Source: Candidatus Bathyarchaeota archaeon
Lineage (GTDB): Archaea > Thermoproteota > Bathyarchaeia > Bathyarchaeales > Bathycorpusculaceae
Direction of reading: 5' to 3'
Assembly: GCA_026014485.1 (NCBI GenBank)
Contig: JAOZIE010000014.1
Span: 101,017-165,016, forward strand
Length of the DNA stretch: 64,000 nt
In this document: positions 24,409 to 32,320 of the stretch, piece by piece
Layout: each line of letters opens with the position of its first letter
How positions within the stretch are numbered: the first letter of the stretch is position 1
Made by a program: the position numbers and the translations under genes
Notes under the pieces: generated by a model
The model's input: the letters and a program-made list of their open reading frames with translations, nothing else
Databases searched by the model: none
What the model was told of the DNA's origin: nothing

Positions 24409-25218
24409 CTATTTTACGGTTGCCTGCAAGATTTTGAAGGCGCGCCGCAACTTGAAGAGGTGTCTTAGTCCTTTTTTGATTCTGATTTTTCCAGTTATCC
24501 ACGCCTTAAATAGGTCGCCTACGCTTGCGCTTTCGCCGATGATTGACTCCGACAAAGGCAGATATCCTTCGATGACCACGTTGGGGTCTTGGGGTTCCTG
24601 CTCGTCTAAGCGGACACCTTGGGAGTCAATGTACACGGTGAATTTTGGGGCGCCCTTAAGTCTGAAAACAACGTTTAGGTTGAGTTCCCCAAACTTTCTT
24701 TTAAGCTGCTCATCGGATTCACAGCAGCGGTTCATCCTTTGAAATTTCTCTTTGAGCTTGTTGCAGGTGAAGAGCTTTTTGTAGGCTACCGCGTGGGTGG
24801 GTAACAGGACGTATCCCGCCGCAGGCTGATACAGGCTTCTGTTTAAACCAGCGTTGGTAAACATGAAACTCAACAAAATGCCCTTTTTTTCGAATGCCCC
24901 TGAAGAACGCAGATGCGCCAAAAGCCCTCTACCTAACCCCTGCCTTCTGTAGGCGCAGTCAACGGTTACATCTCCAGCCAGAGCAGCCCTAACCTGAATG
25001 TTCTTTGACAACTTGAGGTTTCGGGGAAGCCAATGGTTACAGCCGATTAACTGCTGATTCTCCTCTGCTAAAACCACAAGGTCAGGGTCAAAATCTGGAT
25101 TTGACTTGTACTTCCAAACCCAATAGTTATCCTGCTTGAAGCTTCCAAAAGATTTCTTCAATAGCTCCTGCAATGCAGCTTCGTCACCGTCTGAATAAGT
25201 CCTAAAAGAGTGATTCAT
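24409..25218 (-). CDS. GNAT acyltransferase with C-terminal SCP2-like domain (second of pair)
   Basis: A protein of about 269 residues. Residues 3-145 are a GNAT fold with the CoA-binding loop RRQGLGRGLL. Residues about 165-269 resemble the SCP2/sterol-carrier-like domain seen at the C terminus of Eis-type acetyltransferases (FTVYIDSQGVRLDEQEPQDPNVVIEGYLP, then SESIIGESASVGDLFKAW and a basic end). ATG 25218 is chosen because the upstream gene's stop at 25226-25228 is part of a GGGTGA ribosome binding site 7 bases away. Likely acylates an amine with a CoA thioester, possibly the product of the PaaK-like ligase in the same run. Substrate unknown. Confidence 0.7.
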   Translation of the reverse strand: MNHSFRTYSDGDEAALQELLKKSFGSFKQDNYWVWKYKSNPDFDPDLVVLAEENQQLIGCNHWLPRNLKLSKNIQVRAALAGDVTVDCAYRRQGLGRGLLAHLRSSGAFEKKGILLSFMFTNAGLNRSLYQPAAGYVLLPTHAVAYKKLFTCNKLKEKFQRMNRCCESDEQLKRKFGELNLNVVFRLKGAPKFTVYIDSQGVRLDEQEPQDPNVVIEGYLPLSESIIGESASVGDLFKAWITGKIRIKKGLRHLFKLRRAFKILQATVK

Positions 25219-25225
25219 TTCTGTT

Positions 25226-26098
25226 TCACCCAATATCCGCTCTTGGAATAGCCCACATAGACTTAACCTGCATCAGCGAAAGCAGCCTAACGGTTTTCTG
25301 CAGTTTCCAAAAAGGACGCACTTGAATTCGAGAAGACAAAACCGCTTTTCTAACGCTTCCAGCACCGAATAAAACCGACACAAACGTCTGCAGGTCAATG
25401 GTGACCGTAACTTCAGGGTTGACTGCGCCATTAATCAGGGAGAAGCCCTTTTTCTCTGTTTTTAGAACAAACTGGTTCTTGAACCAATCGGGGCATTTGG
25501 TCACCTGAAACATAAACGTTCCCTCAAAGTCTATGGCTTCCTTTCTGCTTTGAAGAACTTCACTTAGCAGACGGGGCAAGTCCATCACGCTCAAGAAACA
25601 CTGCTCAGCAGGCGTTTCCACAAAATCCAATTCTTGGCATACTTCTCGGACAACTTGGTTTTCGGCGTATTCGTTTAGGACAAGCGAGTCGCTTCCAACA
25701 TTTCTAGCGTACTCCGCAGCCTGAGTCAACAGCTTTCTGAAGACCGCTTTGCCGTCGCAGTTTGTGCAGTAACTCATTTCCCAGATGTTCCCAGTTTTTC
25801 CAACAACCGCATAACCCACCACTTCGTTTTGCACGGCGGCTACGAATATGCCTTCTTTTTCTACGTCTGGGCGGGTGAGACAGCACCACCTCCAGTAGGC
25901 GGGGGTTCGAGGCGCAAAACCCGCCAAATGAGTGTGGGTTTGGTTGAAAAGACGCGCCAGTTCCTCCTCGTCACCCTCTCTGTACGTTCTCAGGACACAC
26001 TTTTCTGCATCTGTCCTCAAGCTTTGCTTGTTGCCTGTTGGGTTTTGCACGGTTACAAACGGACTGCAAAAAAGTTTTCTCACCGAAAACTGCTTCAT
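25226..26098 (-). CDS. GNAT-like protein with C-terminal SCP2-like domain (first of pair)
   Basis: About 290 residues from ATG 26098, which overlaps the deacetylase stop in the sequence ATGA and has GGGGAG upstream. The architecture matches its neighbour: a GNAT-type N-terminal domain (VLRTYREGDEEELARLFN, VGYAVVGKTGNIWEMSYC) and an SCP2-like C-terminal domain (GFSLINGAVNPEVTVTIDLQTFVSVLFGAGSV). The CoA loop is degenerate: where RxxGxG/A is expected the sequence is CDGKAVFRKLL, so catalysis is doubtful and it may form an inactive or regulatory subunit with the downstream protein. The tandem arrangement suggests a heteromer. Confidence 0.65.
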   Translation of the reverse strand: MKQFSVRKLFCSPFVTVQNPTGNKQSLRTDAEKCVLRTYREGDEEELARLFNQTHTHLAGFAPRTPAYWRWCCLTRPDVEKEGIFVAAVQNEVVGYAVVGKTGNIWEMSYCTNCDGKAVFRKLLTQAAEYARNVGSDSLVLNEYAENQVVREVCQELDFVETPAEQCFLSVMDLPRLLSEVLQSRKEAIDFEGTFMFQVTKCPDWFKNQFVLKTEKKGFSLINGAVNPEVTVTIDLQTFVSVLFGAGSVRKAVLSSRIQVRPFWKLQKTVRLLSLMQVKSMWAIPRADIG

Positions 26099-27021
26099 AG
26101 GGCATCTCCCCATTTGGCGTTAGCTTTTTGCGCTGCCGAAAGCATCGTCTCAACCGTTAACGAGCCATTCCGCACTTTACCTTGAGCATATTTGAGAAAC
26201 GGCGAGAAAACTTTTGCAACGTATTTCTTTATTTTGTCGTCGGAATCTCCGAAAGTCCACGGGTGAAACCACAGGTGCAGGGGAACTTTTTTGGCTACGG
26301 CTACATCCAGTATCCAATCCAAAATCATCGGGGTTACACTAAGGTTAAGGTATAGGCTCGGATGGACATTGTATAGGTTGCCTCTTTTTTCTATGTACAT
26401 CCCATCACCCAAGGGGCTTCCAGCGGATTCCCTGTAGCATCGGTAGTTAAATTTCTCCAGCAAATCTAAATGCTGCACCATATTTCTTGGGAAAACGAAG
26501 CTCTTCGGGGACACCGTGAACTTTCTTAAGCCCACAGCGATTTTTTCAAGTTCTTCTTGGGCTTCTTCTCTTGAAAGAGCCTGAAAATTCCTATGGGTGT
26601 ACCCATGCGCGCCAATATCATGTTTGACTGGGGAATCAAGCAGTTTATCCACAATTTCCTGTGCGACTTGGGCGAATTCGGTTATTTGACCGCGCAGGGC
26701 AAAGGTGGCAGGTACTTCAAACTCGTTGAATGCTCCAAGAAAAACTGGAAGCGCGCGTTCTTCGATGTCGCCGATGTAGGCTTCGCTGAAGCATTTGTGA
26801 ACGTTCGAGTCGTTTTTTCCTCCGTTAGCCAACCCTAACTCTTTGTTGCCTGCATCTACATCCACCGAGAAAATCAGCATCGCCTTGTCAAACTGGGCTC
26901 TTGGCTTCTTCAACTCGAAGGATACCAAATGGACCACTTGAGAAACTAGGGAGACGGAGCTCTCGATAGCTCTGCCCCGTTTCTCGGTTAAGAACAAATC
27001 AGAAAAGGCTTTTTTCGCCAC
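26095..27021 (-). CDS. Polysaccharide deacetylase-like (NodB fold) protein
   Basis: A 308-residue protein with a carbohydrate esterase family 4 type barrel. Motif 1 is FSVDVDAG (metal and base Asp) and motif 2 is HDIGAHGYTHRNF (metal His pair). The later segments FVFPRNM and LHLWFHPWTFGD replace motifs 3 and 5, as in the archaeal and polyketide-cluster variants that act on small amides. There is no signal peptide, so it is intracellular. This fits deacetylation of a biosynthetic intermediate rather than cell wall. The first 45 residues before the barrel are helical. GTG 27021; 23 bases after hemA stop. Confidence 0.8.
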   Translation of the reverse strand: MAKKAFSDLFLTEKRGRAIESSVSLVSQVVHLVSFELKKPRAQFDKAMLIFSVDVDAGNKELGLANGGKNDSNVHKCFSEAYIGDIEERALPVFLGAFNEFEVPATFALRGQITEFAQVAQEIVDKLLDSPVKHDIGAHGYTHRNFQALSREEAQEELEKIAVGLRKFTVSPKSFVFPRNMVQHLDLLEKFNYRCYRESAGSPLGDGMYIEKRGNLYNVHPSLYLNLSVTPMILDWILDVAVAKKVPLHLWFHPWTFGDSDDKIKKYVAKVFSPFLKYAQGKVRNGSLTVETMLSAAQKANAKWGDAL

Positions 27022-27044
27022 AAAATTCGCCAGCCAATTAGATG

Positions 27045-28364
27045 CTAAATGACAAACTCGTAAGCGACCTTTTTAGCCGCATTAATTTCGTTTGTGGGTT
27101 CTGAGGTTTTTGTTTGAAAAATCTTCTCCGCTACAGTCAGCACTTCGCCGTTGTTGCTTAAAGCTGCCTCCCTCAACTGTTCTATGGGGATATGCGCGAT
27201 TCTTTCGGTGAGTTCACGGGAGAATCTGTCTAAAACCATGAGTTTTTTCTTGTCCAGTTTACCCATTTTGCGGACAGCCCTGTCCAGCTCTTTTTTGCGG
27301 ATTTCCTCAAATTTCCTGCAGATATCCGTGATTAACGGCTGAGCCACCAGCTTTGAAAGCTCCGCTTCAAAACGTTCAAGCTCCTCCGCAATTATGGCTT
27401 TAGATTTCTCCGCTTCTGCCTCTCGGTTTTTCAGGTTCTGAGCCACCAATTTTTTGAGGTCGTCAATTGTTCTGAGGCTGATTCCCTGAAGTGCCCCCAC
27501 TTTCTCTTCGACAGCGCGAGGCTGCGAAATGTCAATTATAAGCAGCCGCTTTGACGGCTCAAAGCTGTGGACAAAAGCCGAAACCTGTTCCTCCCTAAAA
27601 ATCGGCTGCGTAACTGAAACCGCCGCGATAACTAAATCCACATAAGGCATGGTTGACAGGACGCTTTCAAACTGCACGGCTTCCCCCGAGATTTTCTGGG
27701 CGAGAAGCAAGCTTTTCTCGTAGCTTCTGTTCGCAACCATTATGGCCGCGGCAGATTTGCTTTTGAGGGTTTCAGCGGCCAGCGTTCCTGCTTCTCCCGC
27801 GCCGATAATCAGGGCCTTTCTAGATGTTAGGTCCCCTAGTTCTTTTGCGGCAAGGTCAACGGCGGCTGAACTAATCGAAAGTGCGCCTTCGTTTATTCTG
27901 GTTTCATTGCGGATTTTTCTGCCCGTGTTTATGGCTTTCATGAAGGCTCGGTTCAGAATCACGCCGACGGTTCCGTTTGCTTTAGCCCTGCGCCATGAAC
28001 TGTGTACTTGCCCCAGAATTTGGTCTTCGCCGATAACCACCGATTCTAAGCCTCCCCCCAAATAGAACAGGTGCCTTAACGCTTCCTTTCCCTGAAACGC
28101 CTGCACTGTTCTGGATATGATGTCTAGGCTGACGCCTGTCTCGGTGCTCCAAAACTTCAAAGCGTTGTTAACTGCCTCGCCGTTTTTCTGCTTTGACGAC
28201 ACATAAAAAACTTCGACGCGGTGACAGGTCTGATGCAGAATACACTCCTGCACTGAACCATTCTCCATCAGTTTATGAGTGAACTTAGTTTCGTCATTAA
28301 TTTTTAATGCCTCAAGAAGGGGTAAACTAGCGTTCTTGTGGGAGACCGAAAGGCAACCTATCAT
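27045..28364 (-). CDS. hemA: Glutamyl-tRNA reductase HemA
   Basis: A protein of about 440 residues from ATG 28364 (MIGCLSVSHKNASLPLLEAL is the family start; the longer frame to 28460 would overlap the PaaK-like gene). It has the catalytic Cys in TCHRVEVF (TCNR in most enzymes; the essential Thr-Cys-x-Arg is kept), GGGLESVVIGEDQILGQV, the NADPH-binding Rossmann loop IIGAGEAGTLAAETL, LLIIDISQPRAVE, and the C-terminal dimerisation helix. HemA reduces glutamyl-tRNA to glutamate-1-semialdehyde, the first step of tetrapyrrole (heme, F430, B12) synthesis. Genes for GSA aminomutase and later steps are absent from the window, while a changed HemB lies nine genes downstream, which suggests a pathway other than ordinary tetrapyrrole synthesis. 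Confidence 0.9.
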   Translation of the reverse strand: MIGCLSVSHKNASLPLLEALKINDETKFTHKLMENGSVQECILHQTCHRVEVFYVSSKQKNGEAVNNALKFWSTETGVSLDIISRTVQAFQGKEALRHLFYLGGGLESVVIGEDQILGQVHSSWRRAKANGTVGVILNRAFMKAINTGRKIRNETRINEGALSISSAAVDLAAKELGDLTSRKALIIGAGEAGTLAAETLKSKSAAAIMVANRSYEKSLLLAQKISGEAVQFESVLSTMPYVDLVIAAVSVTQPIFREEQVSAFVHSFEPSKRLLIIDISQPRAVEEKVGALQGISLRTIDDLKKLVAQNLKNREAEAEKSKAIIAEELERFEAELSKLVAQPLITDICRKFEEIRKKELDRAVRKMGKLDKKKLMVLDRFSRELTERIAHIPIEQLREAALSNNGEVLTVAEKIFQTKTSEPTNEINAAKKVAYEFVI

Positions 28365-28398
28365 GGACAAAACCCTGAAAAGCGCTGTTTGCGAGGCG

Positions 28399-29682
28399 TT
28401 AAGAAATAACGATGACTTTCTTGAATTTGTTTTCAAATTCGCCCTGCGGGACAAACGCAACCTCGTTGAATCCTATTCCAACCCGCGTCTTGATTTCCAT
28501 GGTGATTTCCTGCTTGAGCGTTTTATCCCGGTACGCTGGCAAAGAAGCGGCGGTTTCAACCCGAAGAGTCGCTTCGTGGGCGGGGGTTCGTTTATCAACG
28601 ATTATCTGGCATTTGCCGGTGACTTCTGGGAACTTTGACAGCAGAAACTCTATGTGGCTTGGAAAAATGGTTACCCCCCGGATTTTAGTCATGGAATCTT
28701 CTCTGTCGATGTCTGCGCTGATGGTGGGGTGGCACAAGCCGCATTCGCATTTGGTGAAGCCCAAGTAGGTGGTTAAATCCTTTGAAAGGTAACGCACAAG
28801 CGGGAACGCCTCTCTTTGCAGACTAGTGATTACCAGCTCGCCTCGTTCGCCTATTCCCAGAGGCTCATGAGTTTTGGGGTCTACCACTTCAACAAGGTAG
28901 TATTCTGGCCAAACATGATGCACGTCAGGGTTGCTCTTGCAGTTAACGGAGAATCCTGGAAACTCCGTGGCGCCGTAGTCTGAGATTACCGTCCTGTAGC
29001 CGCCCTCCATTTTAAGAATCTCCGTTTGCGTCTTGGTCGGTTTTTCAGCGACGCACACCGCAAGTTTAAGCTTGTATCTGCTCAAATCTTCACCCAGCGA
29101 CTTAGCAACTTCCAGGATTCTAAAGTGATAGTTAGTTGCGGCGTAGAGGATGGTGGTTCCAAACTGCTTTATCAGAAGAATCTGCCTCTCCGTCTCTGCT
29201 GGACCAACTGGTATGACAAACGCCCCGATTCTTTCGGCGCCCCAATGCATTGACCAAGCAGCCTGCCACAGCCCATACGCAGATGTTATCTGGACGACAT
29301 CCTTTTTTGTGGCTCCATAGTAGAGGAGTCTTCTTGCGGAAGCGTCAGTGATCATGGCTATGTCTCTTTTTGTGTGGGCAACTCTCAGTGGGTTTCCCGT
29401 GGTTCCGCTGGACATGCGTACGGTTGAAATCTCTGAGGGCGGCACGGCTAAAATGCCCTTGAAGTTCTGCTCTAACTCTTCTCTGCTGGTTAACGGAACC
29501 TTAGCAAAATCCTTTAGGCTGTTGATTTGCGACGGCTTGACGCCTGCAGCATCAAATTTTTCACGGTAGAAACGGCTTCTATGGTAGACTCTCCGTAGCT
29601 GCCTCTGCAGGAGGCTAAGCTGGTGTTCTTCTAATTCCTTAAAAGATTCTCGCGTTTTTTCTTTCAAAAAAAGTTCAGTCAT
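28399..29682 (-). CDS. PaaK-like AMP-forming CoA ligase
   Basis: A 427-residue adenylate-forming enzyme of the phenylacetate-CoA ligase group. The P-loop MSSGTTGNPL is near residue 90, YGATEFPG is the A5 motif, GERGELVITSLQREAFPLVRYLSKDLT covers A7/A8, and RGVTIFPSHIE is the PaaK-type C-terminal domain entry. A Cys pair (CECGLCHP) is inserted near residue 320 and could bind zinc. It would activate an aryl or acyl acid through an adenylate to a CoA thioester. It is the first gene of the twelve-gene minus-strand run, with hemA starting 34 bases later. In that setting, it may feed the GNAT-like acyltransferases. Substrate unknown. Confidence 0.8.
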   Translation of the reverse strand: MTELFLKEKTRESFKELEEHQLSLLQRQLRRVYHRSRFYREKFDAAGVKPSQINSLKDFAKVPLTSREELEQNFKGILAVPPSEISTVRMSSGTTGNPLRVAHTKRDIAMITDASARRLLYYGATKKDVVQITSAYGLWQAAWSMHWGAERIGAFVIPVGPAETERQILLIKQFGTTILYAATNYHFRILEVAKSLGEDLSRYKLKLAVCVAEKPTKTQTEILKMEGGYRTVISDYGATEFPGFSVNCKSNPDVHHVWPEYYLVEVVDPKTHEPLGIGERGELVITSLQREAFPLVRYLSKDLTTYLGFTKCECGLCHPTISADIDREDSMTKIRGVTIFPSHIEFLLSKFPEVTGKCQIIVDKRTPAHEATLRVETAASLPAYRDKTLKQEITMEIKTRVGIGFNEVAFVPQGEFENKFKKVIVIS

Positions 29683-29845
29683 AACAAATCACTTGTAAAA
29701 ATTGAGGTTTTCTTCTTCAAACCATCAATTTGCATGCATTAAACACGTTTTGTGTTTTCGTGGTGAACAGTTATGCTAATTTGTTTATGTACACGGCATC
29801 CGTAGTTGGTTCAGAAAAATAAAGATGCTTCAGGAGAAAACAAAA

Positions 29846-32263
29846 ATGAACAATTCAAAGAAAATTGCAAAGCTATGCGTTTTGATCTTAGGAACTCTGC
29901 TGGTTTTCAATGCTATATCACCACTTTTAAGCTCAGCCCTCACAAGCGCCACAGTCTTTCAGGATGGGTTTGAGGGTGCGAGTTTGAGCGCTTGGTCTGT
30001 TGGTGGTTCTGCTGCTGTTGCAGCTTCGCCTGTTCATAGTGGTTCTTATTCTGCTATGGCTACGGGTCCGAGCGTTTGGGCTAAGAGTTTAGGTAGCGGT
30101 TATGGTGACCTCTTTTTTGGGGGTTACGTGCTGATGCCTTCTATGCTTCAGAGTGGCCAAGTTACGACGTTTGTGGCTATTCAGGATGCTGCGTACTCTC
30201 ATATTGTGGCTGGTGGTTTGCAGGTTTCTGGTGGTAGTGCGTATTGGAATTTGCGTGTCAATAATAATTGGTACACGGTTCCTGCTGCTGTGAATGCGAA
30301 TCAATGGTATTTCGTTGAGGTTGAGTACAATTCTGCTGGTACTGCTAAGCTTTGGGTGGATGGTAGTCTTTTGTATACTGCTTCTGGTCAGTCGTTGTCT
30401 GGTAATGCTGCTGTGGTTCAGGGTGGTAATCCGTTTGGTGGTGCGCCTTCTGGCTTTGTTAGCTATGGAGATGACTTTGTTGCCGCCACAAGCTACATAA
30501 CCCCTGGATCTTCGGTGCCTGCTTCTACGCCTACTGCCACAACTACTCCTACTGTCACACCAACTCCAGTCCCAACCCAAACACCGCCGGCAAGCAACGT
30601 TGTTAGCCAGGATGGGTTTGAGGGTGCGAGTTTGAGCGCTTGGTCTGTTGGTGGTTCTGCTGCTGTTGCAGCTTCGCCTGTTCATAGTGGTTCTTATTCT
30701 GCTATGGCTACGGGTCCGAGCGTTTGGGCTAAGAGTTTAGGTAGCGGTTATGGTGACCTCTTTTTTGGGGGTTACGTGCTGATGCCTTCTATGCTTCAGA
30801 GTGGCCAAGTTACGACGTTTGTGGCTATTCAGGATGCTGCGTACTCTCATATTGTGGCTGGTGGTTTGCAGGTTTCTGGTGGTAGTGCGTATTGGAATTT
30901 GCGTGTCAATAATAATTGGTACACGGTTCCTGCTGCTGTGAATGCGAATCAATGGTATTTCGTTGAGGTTGAGTACAATTCTGCTGGTACTGCTAAGCTT
31001 TGGGTGGATGGTAGTCTTTTGTATACTGCTTCTGGTCAGTCGTTGTCTGGTAATGCTGCTGTGGTTCAGGGTGGTAATCCGTTTGGTGGTGCGCCTTCTG
31101 GCTTTGTTAGCTATGGAGATGACTTTGTTGCCGCCACAAGCTACATAACCCCTGGATACTCAGTTTTGGATGCTGCTCCTGCTGCCACAACTACTCCCGC
31201 TGCCACACCAACTCCAACCCCTGCACCCTCTTCGGTTGTAACCCCTGCACCTAGCACTGGTGGAGCCCCCTGGCTTCATACTTCTGGACAGAACATCTAC
31301 GATTCATCTGGTCGACAAGTGAAGTTGTATGGTGTTACAATTCCGTGGGGTCAAGGCAATGAGCAAATAACCCAAAGTGACATACAGAGCATTCGAAGCA
31401 AAGGCTTCAACTCAATCCGCATTTTCGTAATGTGGTGCGACGTTCAGCCAACAAGCCCAAGCAGCGTTAACACGGCAATCTTCACTTCAAACTATGGACT
31501 TGCAGGAACAAGCATAGACAACATAGTCAGCTGGGCAGCACAAGAAGGTATCTACGTGGAGATATGCACTGGCTGGAGTCCGAGCTTCCCAGCGCCAAGC
31601 TGGACCGGCTTCGGTTCAGACATGAACAGTGTAACCACAAAGATACTGCAAAACACCAACAACGTCTGGTCAGGCATAAGCTACATGTATCAATGGATGG
31701 CGCAGCACTACGCAGCTAACAGCAACGTGATCTTCGAAAGCTTCAATGAAATGGAGACAAGCACCACCTCACTTGCAGGTTCAGCATTCGCAAACTTCAA
31801 CGACGCTTGGGTATCTGCAATCGAGAAAGGCGAAGGCAGCAACAGCCACCTGAAAATCATCGAGTTCCTCATACAGAGCGGACCATACTCCCCGATTTTC
31901 ACGGCTCCCTACATCAGCGGAAGCCACAGCAACATTATGCTGGCATCACATGACTATGCATCTATGAGCAGCGCAGACACCACAGGCGTAGCCGCAAGAC
32001 TGGTGAGCATTGCAAATGCAGCACACAACGCAGGGCTACCTTGGGTCGACACTGAATTCAGCAAATCCTTAGACCAAGTCGGATGGGACAACTGGCTGCA
32101 CCTTGTGCTTTCAACTTTCAAGCAATACAACATCGCTGGTTGGTCCTACTTCTGCTACGACGGCAACGTCAACAATGAAGCAAGCGGAGCTGCAACTTGG
32201 AACATCAAGAACCCCTCCATAGGAGCGCAGGTTCTGCCGATACTGCAGCAATACATGACTTAA
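29846..32263 (+). CDS. Secreted GH5 glycoside hydrolase with duplicated LamG-like modules
   Basis: ATG 29846 is favoured over ATG 29825 because CAGGAG at 29831-29836 is well placed for it. The product of about 805 residues has a signal peptide (residues 1-32), two jelly-roll (LamG/concanavalin-like) modules at about 39-221 and 255-437 that are identical to each other, Thr/Pro linkers after each, and a GH5 catalytic barrel (about 475-805) with acid/base E635 (SFNEME) and nucleophile E737 (VDTEFSK). It would hydrolyse beta-glucans or mannans outside the cell, with the modules binding the polymer. There is no membrane anchor. The two modules are encoded by exact 550-bp copies with codon use (T-ending, Gly GGT) different from the catalytic part. 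Confidence 0.85.
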   Translation: MNNSKKIAKLCVLILGTLLVFNAISPLLSSALTSATVFQDGFEGASLSAWSVGGSAAVAASPVHSGSYSAMATGPSVWAKSLGSGYGDLFFGGYVLMPSMLQSGQVTTFVAIQDAAYSHIVAGGLQVSGGSAYWNLRVNNNWYTVPAAVNANQWYFVEVEYNSAGTAKLWVDGSLLYTASGQSLSGNAAVVQGGNPFGGAPSGFVSYGDDFVAATSYITPGSSVPASTPTATTTPTVTPTPVPTQTPPASNVVSQDGFEGASLSAWSVGGSAAVAASPVHSGSYSAMATGPSVWAKSLGSGYGDLFFGGYVLMPSMLQSGQVTTFVAIQDAAYSHIVAGGLQVSGGSAYWNLRVNNNWYTVPAAVNANQWYFVEVEYNSAGTAKLWVDGSLLYTASGQSLSGNAAVVQGGNPFGGAPSGFVSYGDDFVAATSYITPGYSVLDAAPAATTTPAATPTPTPAPSSVVTPAPSTGGAPWLHTSGQNIYDSSGRQVKLYGVTIPWGQGNEQITQSDIQSIRSKGFNSIRIFVMWCDVQPTSPSSVNTAIFTSNYGLAGTSIDNIVSWAAQEGIYVEICTGWSPSFPAPSWTGFGSDMNSVTTKILQNTNNVWSGISYMYQWMAQHYAANSNVIFESFNEMETSTTSLAGSAFANFNDAWVSAIEKGEGSNSHLKIIEFLIQSGPYSPIFTAPYISGSHSNIMLASHDYASMSSADTTGVAARLVSIANAAHNAGLPWVDTEFSKSLDQVGWDNWLHLVLSTFKQYNIAGWSYFCYDGNVNNEASGAATWNIKNPSIGAQVLPILQQYMT
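29960..30509 (+). repeat. Direct repeat, copy 1 (LamG-like module)
   Basis: A 550-bp stretch that appears unchanged 648 bases downstream at 30608-31157, as far as I can compare by eye. It encodes residues about 39-221 of the GH5 protein. The identity includes synonymous sites, so it reflects recent duplication or gene conversion and could confuse assembly. Confidence 0.9.
30608..31157 (+). repeat. Direct repeat, copy 2 (LamG-like module)
   Basis: The second copy of the 550-bp repeat (see 29960-30509), separated from the first by 98 bp encoding a Thr/Pro linker. The divergence point is sharp: after GGAT the copies continue as CTTCGG and ACTCAG. Confidence 0.9.
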
Positions 32264-32290
32264 GCATAAACCAAATCCAAACCCCTCTTC

Positions 32291-32298
32291 TTTTTTTT
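32291..32298. terminator. T8 tract between convergent genes
   Basis: Eight T residues follow the GH5 stop by about 27 bases and lead into an A/T-rich stretch before the end of the convergent FemAB-like gene. This is a typical archaeal terminator for the plus-strand gene. Confidence 0.5.
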
Positions 32299-32320
32299 AA
32301 ATAAAAATTAACTTAGTTTT

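Noticed and set aside
27045-28460. Longer HemA starting at 28460
   Set aside because: The extra 32 residues are not family-like and would overlap the PaaK-like gene by about 60 bases; ATG 28364 begins with the conserved HemA N terminus.
29732-29739. GCATGCAT, also present in the palindrome at 9502-9511, as a shared operator linking the cobalamin locus and the PaaK-HemA run
   Set aside because: The same 8-mer also occurs at 15230-15237 and 49569-49576 inside or at the edge of coding sequences, so sharing it is not evidence of co-regulation.
30089-30952. Long open frames on the minus strand within the GH5 repeats
   Set aside because: They are mirror frames of the repeated module, rich in Arg/Ser/Thr, duplicated exactly because the DNA is, and have no start signals.
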